Origin: Streptomyces poonensis
Lineage (GTDB): Bacteria > Actinomycetota > Actinomycetes > Streptomycetales > Streptomycetaceae
Assembly: GCF_014650915.1 (NCBI RefSeq)
Contig: NZ_BMVW01000017.1
Coordinates: 148,794 to 212,793, forward strand
Direction of reading: 5' to 3'
DNA: 64,000 bases
Shown: positions 53,321 through 61,758 of the stretch, in pieces
How positions within the stretch are numbered: position 1 is the first letter of the stretch
How the letters are laid out: each line of letters begins with the position of its first letter
Program-made: the position numbers and the translations under genes
Notes under the pieces: model-generated
What the model saw: the letters and a program-made list of their open reading frames with translations, nothing else
Databases searched by the model: none
Told to the model about the DNA's origin: nothing

Positions 53321-54118
53321 ATGAGCGATGTTCTGGAGCTGGAGGACGTATCCGTGGTCCGCGAGGGCCGCGCTCTGGTGGATCAGGTCTCCTGGTCGGT
53401 CAAGGAGGGCGAGCGCTGGGTCATCCTCGGCCCCAACGGCGCCGGCAAGACGACCCTCCTGAACGTCGCCTCCAGCTACCTCTTCCCGAGCAGCGGCACG
53501 GCCACCATCCTCGGCGAGACCCTCGGCCGGCCCGGCACCGACGTCTTCGAGCTGCGCCCGCGCATCGGCGTGGCCGGCATCGCCATGACCGAGAAGCTCC
53601 CCAAGCGCCAGACCGTCCTGCAGACCGTGCTGACCGCCGCGTACGGCATGACGGCCACCTGGAACGAGGACTACGAGGAGATCGACGAGCAGCGCGCCCG
53701 CGCCTTCCTCGACCGCCTCGGCATGAGCGAGTACCTCGACCGGAAGTTCGGCACCCTCTCCGAGGGCGAGCGCAAGCGCACCCTCATCGCCCGTGCCCTG
53801 ATGTCCGATCCGGAGCTGCTGCTCCTGGACGAGCCCGCGGCCGGCCTCGACCTGGGCGGCCGCGAGGACCTCGTACGCCGCCTCGGCCGCCTCGCCCGTG
53901 ACCCGATCGCCCCGTCCATGATCATGGTCACGCACCACGTGGAGGAGATCCCGCCGGGCTTCACCCACGTCCTCATGATCCGCCAGGGCAAGGTCCTCGC
54001 AGCAGGCCCGCTGGAGCTCGAGCTCACCTCGCGCAACCTCTCCCACTGCTTCGGCCTGCCGCTTGTCGTCGAACAGATGGGCGACCGCTGGACCGCCCAG
54101 GGCCTTCCGCTGTCCTGA
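53321..54118 (+). CDS. ABC transporter ATP-binding protein
   Basis: A 265-residue ATPase. Walker A is GPNGAGKTT at about 38-46, the signature LSEGERKRTLIARALMSDPE and Walker B LLLLDEPAAGLD lie near 150-175, and the switch histidine is in MVTHHVEEIP. There is no permease in the neighbourhood, so it could serve an unlinked transporter or act alone. Transcribed toward the NfeD and SPFH genes. Confidence 0.9.
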   Translation: MSDVLELEDVSVVREGRALVDQVSWSVKEGERWVILGPNGAGKTTLLNVASSYLFPSSGTATILGETLGRPGTDVFELRPRIGVAGIAMTEKLPKRQTVLQTVLTAAYGMTATWNEDYEEIDEQRARAFLDRLGMSEYLDRKFGTLSEGERKRTLIARALMSDPELLLLDEPAAGLDLGGREDLVRRLGRLARDPIAPSMIMVTHHVEEIPPGFTHVLMIRQGKVLAAGPLELELTSRNLSHCFGLPLVVEQMGDRWTAQGLPLS

Positions 54119-54237
54119 CGGTTAAGGCCGTCCGGCGCTCCGTGAGTTGGGCCGGCCGGCCACGCAACAGGGGCGCGGACCCTTCCACTTGATCGTGCGC
54201 CCTGTCGGCGGAAGGATCGCGGTCCTACCATGACCAT

Positions 54238-54669
54238 GTGGACAGCATCGACGCATGGGTGTGGTGGCTGATCGTCGCGGTCGGGCTCGGAATCCCGCTC
54301 GTCCTGACCGCGATGCCGGAGTTCGGCATGCTCGCCGTGGGCGCCGGCGCGGGTGCCCTGACCGCGGCCCTCGGTGGTGGCGCCGTGGCGCAAGTGCTCG
54401 TCTTCGCCGCCGTCTCCGTCGCGGGCATCGCCGTCGTACGGCCCCTCGTGGCCCGGCAGCGTGCCCAGCGGCCGCAGCTCGCCAGCGGTGTGGACGCGCT
54501 GAAGGGCAAGCACGCCGTCGTACTGGAACGGGTCGACGGCAGGGGCGGTCGCATCAAGCTCGCCGGTGAGATCTGGTCGGCGCGCTCCCTCGACGCGGGA
54601 CAGGTCTACGAAGTGGGCCAGGAAGTGGATGTCGTGGAGATCGACGGGGCCACGGCGATCGTCATGTGA
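54238..54669 (+). CDS. NfeD family membrane protein
   Basis: A 143-residue NfeD-type protein. Two or three hydrophobic helices (WVWWLIVAVGLGIPLVLTAM, VLVFAAVSVAGIAVVRPLVA) precede a C-terminal OB-fold (ALKGKHAVVLERVDGRGGRI). NfeD proteins pair with SPFH/stomatin proteins, and here the SPFH gene starts 139 bases downstream, in the same direction. GTG at 54238. Confidence 0.88.
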   Translation: MDSIDAWVWWLIVAVGLGIPLVLTAMPEFGMLAVGAGAGALTAALGGGAVAQVLVFAAVSVAGIAVVRPLVARQRAQRPQLASGVDALKGKHAVVLERVDGRGGRIKLAGEIWSARSLDAGQVYEVGQEVDVVEIDGATAIVM

Positions 54670-54808
54670 CCTCCCGGGAGCTCGTGGGACCCAACTGCGC
54701 CGAACGCCCCACCCGGCAGTCGGCGGTCTGACAGACTCGACCAGCAAGATCTTCGACAACCATAAGATCCTCCGAAAGCGCCGAGGCGGAGAAGGGTACG
54801 GGGAGCCG

Positions 54809-55756
54809 ATGGAACCGATCATCATCGTCCTGATCATTCTGGTGGTGCTGGTCTTCATCGCCCTGATCAAAACCATTCAGGTCATCCCCCAGGCCAGCGC
54901 CGCCATCGTGGAGCGCTTCGGCCGCTACACACGGACGCTGAACGCGGGCCTGAACATCGTCGTCCCGTTCATCGACACCATCCGCAACCGCATCGACCTG
55001 CGCGAACAGGTCGTGCCCTTTCCGCCCCAGCCGGTGATCACCCAGGACAACCTGGTCGTCAACATCGACACGGTCATCTACTACCAGGTCACCGACGCCC
55101 GCGCCGCGACGTACGAGGTCGCCAGCTACATCCAGGCGATCGAGCAGCTCACCGTCACCACGCTCCGCAACATCATCGGCGGCATGGACCTGGAGCGGAC
55201 CCTCACCTCGCGTGAGGAGATCAACGCGGCGCTGCGCGGTGTCCTCGACGAGGCCACCGGCAAGTGGGGCATCCGCGTCAACCGCGTCGAACTCAAGGCC
55301 ATCGAGCCGCCGACCTCCATCCAGGACTCGATGGAGAAGCAGATGCGCGCCGACCGTGACAAGCGCGCCGCGATCCTCACCGCCGAAGGTATCCGCCAGT
55401 CGCAGATCCTCACCGCCGAGGGCGAGAAGCAGTCCGCGATCCTGCGTGCCGAGGGTGAGGCCAAGGCCGCCGCCCTGCGCGCCGAGGGCGAGGCCCAGGC
55501 GATCCGTACGGTCTTCGAGTCCATCCACGCCGGAGACCCCGACCAGAAGCTGCTCTCGTACCAGTACCTCCAGATGCTCCCGAAGATCGCCGAGGGCGAC
55601 GCCAACAAGCTCTGGATCGTTCCCAGCGAGATCGGCGACGCCCTCAAGGGCCTTTCCGGCGCCGTCGGCAACTTCGGCCTCATGGGCGGCGGTCCGGGCG
55701 GCGCGGCTCCCTCCGGCGGCACGGAGCGCCGCGAGAAGCCGTCGGTCACCGACTGA
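54809..55756 (+). CDS. SPFH/Band 7 (stomatin-like) protein
   Basis: A 315-residue protein. An N-terminal membrane helix (IIIVLIILVVLVFIALIKTI) is followed by the SPFH domain (about 30-200, SAAIVERFGRYTRTLNAGL, LVVNIDTVIYYQVTDARAAT) and an Ala/Glu-rich coiled coil containing IRQSQILTAEGEKQSAILRA. It organises membrane microdomains with the upstream NfeD protein. GGGGAG precedes the ATG at 54809. It ends just before a 29-bp hairpin. Confidence 0.93.
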   Translation: MEPIIIVLIILVVLVFIALIKTIQVIPQASAAIVERFGRYTRTLNAGLNIVVPFIDTIRNRIDLREQVVPFPPQPVITQDNLVVNIDTVIYYQVTDARAATYEVASYIQAIEQLTVTTLRNIIGGMDLERTLTSREEINAALRGVLDEATGKWGIRVNRVELKAIEPPTSIQDSMEKQMRADRDKRAAILTAEGIRQSQILTAEGEKQSAILRAEGEAKAAALRAEGEAQAIRTVFESIHAGDPDQKLLSYQYLQMLPKIAEGDANKLWIVPSEIGDALKGLSGAVGNFGLMGGGPGGAAPSGGTERREKPSVTD

Positions 55757-55766
55757 CACGACCGGC

Positions 55767-55827
55767 AGACGTGATGCGGCTGGGGGCCGCCTTCCAACGG
55801 AAGGCGGCCCCCAGCCGCATCACGTCT
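55767..55827. terminator. Perfect 29-bp hairpin between SPFH and HNH genes
   Basis: The sequences 55767-55795 and 55799-55827 are exactly complementary over 29 bases with a 3-base loop (aac). The convergent genes end at 55756 and 55846. It is a bidirectional terminator of unusual length and perfection. Confidence 0.92.
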
Positions 55828-55845
55828 ACTGCTGTGGGCGATGCC

Positions 55846-56352
55846 TCAGGCCGCGCTCTGCGCCAGCCACTCCGGCAGTGCCTCGAAGTCGTCCTGCGCC
55901 AGCGCCAGCAACATCGCGTCCGCGGGCGTCGGCTCGAACGGCTCCCGCAGCAGCGGCATACCCGCCTGCTCGGGCGTACGGTCCGCCTTGCGGTGATTGT
56001 CCTCCGCGCACGACGCCACGGTGTTCAGCCAGGTGTCCCCGCCGCCTCGCGACCGCGGCACCACATGGTCCACGGTCGTCGCCCTTCTGCCGCAGTACGC
56101 GCACCTGTGCCGGTCACGTACCAGGACACCTCGCCTCGACCACGGAGCCCGTTGTCGGAACGGCACCCGTACGTATCTGCAGAGCCTGATCACCCGGGGC
56201 GCCGGTATGTCCACCGCGGCGCCGCGCATGCGCAGTTCGGGGTGAGCCTGCTCGACAACGGCCTTGTCCTGCAGCACCAGCACGACGGCGCGGTTCAGCG
56301 TCACCGTCGACAGCGGCTCGAAGCTCGCGTTGAGTACCAGCGTGTCCCGCAC
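55846..56352 (-). CDS. HNH endonuclease
   Basis: A 168-residue protein. An N-terminal region (LVLNASFEPLSTVTLNRAVV) precedes an HNH domain with CAYCGRRATTVDHVVPRSRG and VASCAEDNHRKADRTPEQAG, a zinc-structured His-Asn-His site. This is the compact family found singly in most actinobacteria; its role may be DNA repair or cleavage of foreign DNA. GTG at 56352 with GGAGG upstream is chosen, because the upstream in-frame part lacks coding character. Confidence 0.85.
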   Translation of the reverse strand: MRDTLVLNASFEPLSTVTLNRAVVLVLQDKAVVEQAHPELRMRGAAVDIPAPRVIRLCRYVRVPFRQRAPWSRRGVLVRDRHRCAYCGRRATTVDHVVPRSRGGGDTWLNTVASCAEDNHRKADRTPEQAGMPLLREPFEPTPADAMLLALAQDDFEALPEWLAQSAA

Positions 56353-56437
56353 TCCAGCCCACCTCCCATGTGCACCGGCCCACCCCCTGGCGGGCTGGAT
56401 CAACTCTGGCCGGGCACGCCGAGATGGACAACGCAAT

Positions 56438-56481
56438 AAAAAATGCCCGCCTCCGATCACTTCCATGACCAGAGGCGGGCA
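56438..56481 (-). terminator. Terminator of the YbhB-type gene with T-tract
   Basis: Arms tgcccgcctc (56444-56453) and gaggcgggca (56472-56481) form a 10-bp stem. On the minus strand it is followed by ATTTTTTATTG, a textbook intrinsic terminator for the gene that ends at 56539. Confidence 0.88.
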
Positions 56482-56538
56482 AACGTTCAATGAACGTCGG
56501 GATGCGCCAATTCGCGTCGACTTTCCGTCAGTTCCCGA

Positions 56539-57078
56539 TCAGCTCTCCGCGGAAGCCGCGTACTCACCGATCAGCTGCGCACGCGCGAGCGTGTGGAACC
56601 GCAGGTTGAAGCCCACCACCGCGGGCGAGGCGTCCGAGTCCACGCCGAGCTTCTCCTGGTCCACGGCGTACACCGTGAACACATAGCGGTGCGCCGGGTC
56701 CCCGGCGGGCGGAGCGGCACCTCCGAAGTCCTTCGTCCCGTAGTCGTTGCGCGCCTGGACCGCGCCCTCGGGCAGCCCCTCGAACGTGGCCGTGCCCGCG
56801 CCCGCCGGCAGCTCGGTCACCGAGGCCGGGATGTCGAACACGACCCAGTGCCAGAACCCGCTCCCCGTCGGGGCGTCCGGGTCGTAGCACGTCACGGCGA
56901 AGCTCCTGGTCTCCGGCGGGAAGCCCTCCCAGCGCAGCTGCGGCGAGGTGTTGCCCTCCGCGTGGACCTGAGCGTCCTTGAGGGTCGCGCCCTCCTGGAC
57001 ATCCTCGCTCGTGACCGTGAACGACGGCACGGCCGGGTGGAAGTCATGGGGAAGCGGGGGCCGCTTGACCTCGGTCAC
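56539..57078 (-). CDS. YbhB/YbcL family Raf kinase inhibitor-like protein
   Basis: A 179-residue protein of the phosphatidylethanolamine-binding fold. The signature CYDPDAPTGSGFWHWVVFDI and NDYGTKDFGGAAPPAGDPAH are present, with HRYVFTVYAVD after them. The role in bacteria is unclear. The start is GTG at 57078. A terminator with a T-tract follows. Confidence 0.93.
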   Translation of the reverse strand: MTEVKRPPLPHDFHPAVPSFTVTSEDVQEGATLKDAQVHAEGNTSPQLRWEGFPPETRSFAVTCYDPDAPTGSGFWHWVVFDIPASVTELPAGAGTATFEGLPEGAVQARNDYGTKDFGGAAPPAGDPAHRYVFTVYAVDQEKLGVDSDASPAVVGFNLRFHTLARAQLIGEYAASAES

Positions 57079-57123
57079 CTCGTACCTCCTGGTGAATTGG
57101 AATGACCTGTTCCGGAGTCGAGC

Positions 57124-57906
57124 CTAGAACCAGCTGCGCTTGCTGCCGACCTCGGACAGCCACTGGTTCAGATACGCCGCCCAGTCGGTCTGCTGGTAGC
57201 CGTTCAGCCCCACCTTGAAGGCGCGGAAGGAGTCACTGCCCTCGCTGAACAGCCCCGGCCGCTTGTCCATCTCCAGTACGACATCCATCTCGTTCTGGTC
57301 CGCGACGAAGCTCAGCTCCACCTGGTTGAGCCCGCGGTACTGCTGCGGCGGGAAGAACTCGATCTCCTGGTAGAACGGCAGCTGCTGCCGCGTACCCCGG
57401 ATGTGGCCGCGCTCCAGGTCGGCGTTCTTGAACCGGAAGCCCAGCTGGATGAAGGCGTCCAGGATGGCCTGCTGCGCGGGCAGCGGGTGCACGTTGACCG
57501 GGTCGAGGTCACCGGAGTCCACCGCGCGCGCGATGGCCAGCTCGGTCGTGACACCGATGTTCATCCCGCGCAGCGGCTGCCCCTCGATCATCGTGAGCGG
57601 CGTCTCCCAGGGGATCTCCAGCCCGAACGGCACCGCGTGGATCGCCTCGGCCTTCAGCTCGAAGGCACCACCGAGCCGCACCTTGTGGAACTCGATGTCC
57701 TGCTTGTACTCCTGGTCGCCGCTCTCCACCTCGACCTTGGCCTGAAGACCGACCGACAGCCCCTCGATCTGCTGATCCACGGAGCCGCCCTGGATCCGCA
57801 CCTCGCCCTGGACGACACCACCCGGGACGACATTGACCTCGGTCAGCACCGTCTCGACCGAAGCGCCACCGGCCCCCAGGCTCGCGAGCAGTCGCTTGAA
57901 CCCCAT
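57124..57906 (-). CDS. Spo0M-like sporulation control protein
   Basis: A 260-residue arrestin-like protein. The start MGFKRLLASLGAGGASVETV and GGVVQGEVRIQGGSVDQQIE are typical. The middle has FELKAEAIHAVPFGLEIPWE and a C-terminal acidic or aromatic region (QWLSEVGSKRSWF). Spo0M affects sporulation entry in Bacillus; Streptomyces homologues are common but little studied. GGGGAGGAAG precedes ATG at 57906. Confidence 0.9.
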   Translation of the reverse strand: MGFKRLLASLGAGGASVETVLTEVNVVPGGVVQGEVRIQGGSVDQQIEGLSVGLQAKVEVESGDQEYKQDIEFHKVRLGGAFELKAEAIHAVPFGLEIPWETPLTMIEGQPLRGMNIGVTTELAIARAVDSGDLDPVNVHPLPAQQAILDAFIQLGFRFKNADLERGHIRGTRQQLPFYQEIEFFPPQQYRGLNQVELSFVADQNEMDVVLEMDKRPGLFSEGSDSFRAFKVGLNGYQQTDWAAYLNQWLSEVGSKRSWF

Positions 57907-58091
57907 GACTCTTCCTCCCCAGGCAACGCCTGTGCTCTGTGTGCAGCTCCGCACCGTACGGACCCTTGATCCCTACCAACGCGATCCGGCCGTGACCGGT
58001 TCCGTGCCCTCACCCTCCCAAGGCGGGGGCCTCCCGGCCACCCATGGGCGTAGCAAGGGACAGCCACCCGTCTGCAGTACGCTCGTACGGC

Positions 58092-58367
58092 ATGATCGCG
58101 ACCCCTGACCGTACGCCCCTACCTCGGCACTTCTTCGACCGCCCCGTTCTGGAGGTGGCACGAGACCTCCTGGGCCGCGTCCTGGTGCACACCACTCCGG
58201 ACGGCCCGATCGAGCTCCGCCTCACGGAGGTCGAGGCGTACGACGGCACGAACGATCCGGGATCCCACGCCTATCGCGGCCGCACCGCCCGCAACGGGGT
58301 GATGTTCGGCCCGCCCGGACACGTCTACGTCTACTTCACCTATGGCATGTCAAGGCAGTCAGCATGA
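58092..58367 (+). pseudogene. mpg: 5' part of host 3-methyladenine DNA glycosylase gene, split by an element
   Basis: Encodes the N-terminal 86 residues of a Mpg glycosylase (VARDLLGRVLVHT, LTEVEAYDGTNDPGSHAYRG, VMFGPPGHVYVYFTYGM), including the catalytic glutamate region, then five element-derived residues (SRQSA) and a stop at 58365-58367. The rest of the gene is found at 63298. The break lies at the shared sequence tcacctatggcatgt (58336-58350). ATG at 58092 is the host start. The stop overlaps the ATG of the element's own mpg (ATGA at 58364-58367), so ribosomes can pass directly from one to the other. Confidence 0.9.
58336..58350. repeat. Left attachment site core (attL)
   Basis: The 15-base tcacctatggcatgt sits at the break in the host mpg and matches the right-hand copy except for t/c at the eighth base. 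A serine integrase crosses over within a 2-bp core inside such a region; which two bases cannot be told from this sequence. Confidence 0.75.
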
Positions 58368-58975
58368 ACCTCGCCGACCTCGCTCACCCCGCTGAAGAAG
58401 TCGCCCCCAAGCTGCTCGGTGCCGTCCTCACTCACGAGGCACCCGAGGGAACCGTGAGCATCACCATCACGGAGACCGAGGCGTACTCTGGTGCGGCCGA
58501 CCCAGCCTCCCACGCCTACCGGGGCAGAACACCCCGCAACGCCGTCATGTTCGGACCGGCAGGACACCTGTACGTATACCGGTCTCACGGTCTCCACTGG
58601 TGCGCCAACATCGTCACCGGGACAGACGGTATCGCTTCAGCCGTCCTCGTCCGGGCAGGCAGGATCATCGAAGGGGAGGATCTGGCGCGCAAGCGGCGAG
58701 GGGGCATGGCCGAGAGTTCACGTCTGGCGCGAGGGCCGGGGAACTTCTGCCAGGCGCTCGGCATCACAGCAGAGCACAACGGCGCACATCTCCTGGCGGG
58801 CGCCTCGGTCACGCTGTCCGAGGGCGAGCCGGTACCCGCCGCCCTCATCCGCGTTGGTCCTCGGGTAGGCGTGAGCAAAGCCCACGACTGGCAGCACCGC
58901 TTCCACCTCGCCGGTGATCCAACGGTCTCGGCGTACCGACTGAGCCCGAGAGCCAAGCCGTCCGCCGGAGCCTGA
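58364..58975 (+). CDS. mpg: Element-borne 3-methyladenine DNA glycosylase (replacement copy)
   Basis: A complete 203-residue Mpg/AAG-family glycosylase. It has EEVAPKLLGAVLTHE, the catalytic Glu in TITETEAYSGAADPASHAYR, FGPAGHLYVYRSHGLHWCAN and a C-terminal RFHLAGDPTVSAYRLS. It excises alkylated bases in base-excision repair. It is clearly homologous to the split host gene but well diverged, so it is not a recent duplicate. The ATG overlaps the stop of the truncated host gene (ATGA), so it appears to be expressed from the host promoter by translational coupling. Confidence 0.93.
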   Translation: MNLADLAHPAEEVAPKLLGAVLTHEAPEGTVSITITETEAYSGAADPASHAYRGRTPRNAVMFGPAGHLYVYRSHGLHWCANIVTGTDGIASAVLVRAGRIIEGEDLARKRRGGMAESSRLARGPGNFCQALGITAEHNGAHLLAGASVTLSEGEPVPAALIRVGPRVGVSKAHDWQHRFHLAGDPTVSAYRLSPRAKPSAGA

Positions 58976-59393
58976 GCCGCTGTGCGCCTCGCTCGCGGCT
59001 CGCCGGCCGGTCGGCGGGTGGTGTTGGGCCGCAGATGCGTGATGGCTCGCGAGCGTGGCGCGTGACGCGTTCTTGGCCGGTCTGTGACTGCTGGCGTGCG
59101 CCGATTCGGGGCCGGAGGGATGACACCCCTTGGTGTGTTCTCCAAACACCACACGGGAGGGCTCCTTACTGGGGTCCTCCCTTCCTCGTGTAACGTGCGT
59201 CGGCCAGGTCACCGCCGTCGCTCCCGACCGCACGAGACCGAGTCCAGGCCCGAAGCCTAGGGCGTCACCTGTGAAGAAGGATCGCGCCAACCATGGCCGA
59301 TCCGCCCCCGCGAAGAAGGGAGATCCATGTCCCGCCGTCAGGCGGGGAGCACTGGCGCACTCGTGTGCGCCTCACAGGAAGGAGCCGCAACCA
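58976..59393. other. Non-coding stretch of the element after mpg
   Basis: About 418 bases with no convincing gene. A perfect 6-bp inverted repeat, gggagg (59155-59160) and cctccc (59176-59181), lies near ggtgtgttctccaaacacc, a second imperfect palindrome. An in-frame extension of the next gene from GTG 59271 is possible but lacks a ribosome site. A promoter for the plus-strand element genes may be here. Confidence 0.4.
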
Positions 59394-59744
59394 GTGGCTA
59401 TCAGCTTCGGCCATGACCGCCCGTGGGGCGGGGTCTCGCAGGTGGAGTACCGGCGCATGGCGAAGGAAGCTCGACTCCAGCTTGCCTACCGTGTGCACTT
59501 CGCTGCACTCGGGTGGGCTGACTGCCAGGGGCATGCAGCTTTCGATGCCGGGAAGCTCGCCAGCCTGTTGAGCAAGGATGGCAAGCCCTTGTCCGAACAG
59601 AGCACCAACAACGCGATAGCCCGCGCCAAGGCGCTGAGCCTCGTCTCTCCTTACTCGGGGGCTGCCTGTCTCGTGCTCGGCTCTCACATGTTCCAGGCGG
59701 GCAAGGGTGTGCCGGTACCGTGCCGTGTCCGCCTAGACCGTTGA
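59394..59744 (+). CDS. Element protein of unknown function, possible DNA-binding
   Basis: A 116-residue protein (start GTG 59394, GGAAGGAG upstream). The N terminus reads VAISFGHDRPWGGVSQVEYR. The middle has LAYRVHFAALGWADCQGHAA and LASLLSKDGKPLSEQSTNNA, a helix-turn-helix-like stretch, then LVLGSHMFQAG. As I recall, similar short proteins occur in actinobacterial integrative elements. Family and function are not recognised. Confidence 0.7.
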   Translation: MAISFGHDRPWGGVSQVEYRRMAKEARLQLAYRVHFAALGWADCQGHAAFDAGKLASLLSKDGKPLSEQSTNNAIARAKALSLVSPYSGAACLVLGSHMFQAGKGVPVPCRVRLDR

Positions 59745-60299
59745 CTACATGCTGGACGTGTAGCCAGCACACGTCTCACGTGTACCGACATAGGTGATGA
59801 CCTGTGAAAACATTCGCGTCCTCTTATCTGTCTGTCTCCTTCACAGTGCGGCCCCGCAGGGGCCATAAAGGAAGCCACCTACCTACGTTCGAGGCCAGTG
59901 GGGCGCTGCCGCGCACCGTCTCTCGGCTAGAGCAAGGCTGGCAGGCGGAAGGGCAAGAGTGGCCCCAAAGGAGTTGACAGAGCCAGACGGCCTCGAGCAA
60001 CGGCGAGCGGAGCAGGAAGCGCGGAAGCGCCCCCACAACCAGGAACAGCGGCGAAGAGGTGAGCAGGAGAGGGGCGGCCGGCGGCCGCCACAGCCCGAAG
60101 CGGCTTCGGTAAGGCGTCCCCGGAAGGGCCCGACAGAGCTAAACCCTTCACGAAGTACGGGGCGCTGCCGCGTCCCAAAGACCGTGCTACGTCTTCCGCC
60201 GCTGCACGAGGGATGGCGCTTCGCGCAAAACTGCAACGCACCGATACGGAACCTGGCATTCACGTTCAAATTTGGACAGTGAAGGCCCATCCTGAGCAG
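59745..60299. other. Low-confidence element region with a 14-bp direct repeat
   Basis: A 555-base stretch without a firm gene. A hairpin, ggccccgcaggggcc, lies near 59851-59866. The sequence ggggcgctgccgcg occurs at 59900-59913 and at 60159-60172. A plus-strand frame from GTG 59959 to 60282 encodes 107 residues rich in Arg, Glu, Gln and Pro, with GGAAGGG seven bases upstream, and could be a real small gene. The minus strand also has open frames. Neither has convincing coding bias, and a structured or recombination-related role is possible. Confidence 0.4.
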
Positions 60300-60680
60300 A
60301 TGGAGTTGCTCACCGTCCTGCTTACGGCCACCGGTGCGTTCTTCCAGATACTTGCCTACTACCGCCCCCCACAGCCGCGACAGACACCTCGAACTGAGGA
60401 TCGCCGAGTCGAGGGCGAGCCCTCAGACGCTCCACATCGGCAGCGTCCAGAATCCCCGCCACCCCCGCCACCCCCGCCGGCCCAGGGCGACCAGGAACGT
60501 CCACCACGCGCACGCACCAGCGCGGTGCGGCGGAGGTTACAGGCAGTGTCGTTCGTCTGCTTGGCCTTCGCCCTCGCCACTGCAGTCAGCACTGGCGGTG
60601 CTGAGGTAATCGCCTTGGTGTCACTTGCTTCCGTGATCGCCGCGATCTTCACATACTTCGTGACGCGTTCCCGCAGATGA
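60300..60680 (+). CDS. Small element membrane protein with a TTA codon
   Basis: A 126-residue protein from ATG 60300, or slightly longer from GTG 60279. One helix lies near the N terminus (MELLTVLLTATGAFFQILAY). A Pro/Arg/Glu-rich middle has a run of eight prolines. Two helices follow at the end (VSFVCLAFALATAVSTGGAE, ALVSLASVIAAIFTYFV). A rare TTA leucine codon (60537-60539) would put it under bldA control in Streptomyces. Function unknown. Confidence 0.6.
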   Translation: MELLTVLLTATGAFFQILAYYRPPQPRQTPRTEDRRVEGEPSDAPHRQRPESPPPPPPPPAQGDQERPPRARTSAVRRRLQAVSFVCLAFALATAVSTGGAEVIALVSLASVIAAIFTYFVTRSRR

Positions 60681-60827
60681 AAGCACGTTCCTCGCGCCAA
60701 AGAGGCCCCCGAAACCGTGGCAGGATTTGAGCAGCTAAGACACGGCGGTCAGGCGCCCGATTCGAGGGGGTCATACCCCCACCCTCCGACCGGCTCCGTG
60801 TTCGCCGCTGGCCTTACGATCCGACAC

Positions 60828-60950
60828 ATGATCAATATCTCTTGGGCGCTGATAGCCGAGCATGTAGACGAGTGGTCAGGACCGGACGCAGAGCAAGGCG
60901 CAGTCATCCTGGAAGCCAAGGTGTGGGCCGCGGTCGACACGGCGTCATGA
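60828..60950 (+). CDS. Short gene coupled to the resolvase
   Basis: Forty codons starting at ATG 60828: MINISWALIAEHVDEWSGPD and a C-terminal part ending AAVDTAS. The stop overlaps the resolvase start (ATGA at 60947-60950). The overlap and the coding-like composition suggest a real leader gene that couples resolvase translation. Function unknown. Confidence 0.5.
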   Translation: MINISWALIAEHVDEWSGPDAEQGAVILEAKVWAAVDTAS

Positions 60951-61744
60951 CTGCCCGAAGTGTCAGGCCCCCGCCGGTAGCCCCTGCCGTACCGGCGCAG
61001 GCAAGGTGGCAGCGAGCTACCACACGGGCCGCTTCAACTCTGGTCCCCGCACTGAAGGCCGAACTAACGGTGAAGACTCCCGCCGACCGCAACCTGTGCA
61101 AGCCCTGGGCCGCCGGCCCCGTTGTGCCGAAAGCCGTAGAGGCGACGCCGGGCACAGCGATCCGCATCGGTTACGCCCGGTGCTCCACGGTCGGACAGGA
61201 ACTTCAGTCGCAGTTGGATGCGCTGGCCGCAGCACAGTGCACGCGCGTGTTCTCCGAAAAGATCAGTACCCGTGTGAAGGAACGGCCGGAGCTGGACAAG
61301 GCGCTCACCCTGGCGCGGGAGATAAGGGCGGCAGCTCCGGGCCAGCCGGTCATCCTGACCGTGGTCGAGATGAAGCGTCTTGCCCGCAACGCTGCCGAGC
61401 TGATGACTCTGTCCGCCGCTCTCCAGGCGGACGGTATCCAACTGAAGCTCCTGTCCGGTCCGCTCCAGGGCGTGTACGACCCGAACGGTGCAGGCGCCAT
61501 CGTCTTCGCCGTGCTGGCCGTGGCCGCCGAGGTGGAGCGGGAAGGCATTCGGGAGAAGACGTTGGAAGGGCTGGACGCTGCGGCCCGACAGGGCCGACAC
61601 GGCGGCCGTCCGTCAGTGGTCGATGAAGACAAGCTGGCCATAGCCCGAGCTCGTCATGCCAAGGGTGAGAGTGTCACAGCGATCGCTGAGGCCCTGGGAA
61701 TCTCACGGGCCACCCTGTACCGGCACATCGGTGAGACCACCTGA
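60947..61744 (+). CDS. Serine recombinase (resolvase/invertase family)
   Basis: A 265-residue protein. About 67 variable residues precede the catalytic domain: IRIGYARCSTVGQELQSQLD with the active-site Ser in YARCS, LARNAAELMTLSAALQADGI, and AIVFAVLAVAAEVEREGIRE. The C-terminal helix-turn-helix is AIAEALGISRATLYRHI. Resolvases and invertases of this size act on short sites; the target is unknown. The gene is convergent with the integrase, 14 bases away. Confidence 0.9.
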   Translation: MTARSVRPPPVAPAVPAQARWQRATTRAASTLVPALKAELTVKTPADRNLCKPWAAGPVVPKAVEATPGTAIRIGYARCSTVGQELQSQLDALAAAQCTRVFSEKISTRVKERPELDKALTLAREIRAAAPGQPVILTVVEMKRLARNAAELMTLSAALQADGIQLKLLSGPLQGVYDPNGAGAIVFAVLAVAAEVEREGIREKTLEGLDAAARQGRHGGRPSVVDEDKLAIARARHAKGESVTAIAEALGISRATLYRHIGETT

Positions 61745-61758
61745 GACAGGCGCAGAAC

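Noticed and set aside
58364..58975. Second mpg read as a duplicated host gene
   Set aside because: The host gene is separately present as two parts that fit together, and the element copy differs clearly in sequence. It is a distinct gene brought in by the element.
59959..60282. R/E/Q-rich 107-codon frame as a firm gene
   Set aside because: A ribosome site is present, but composition is low-complexity, both strands are open and no motif was recognised. It is described only as part of an unassigned region.
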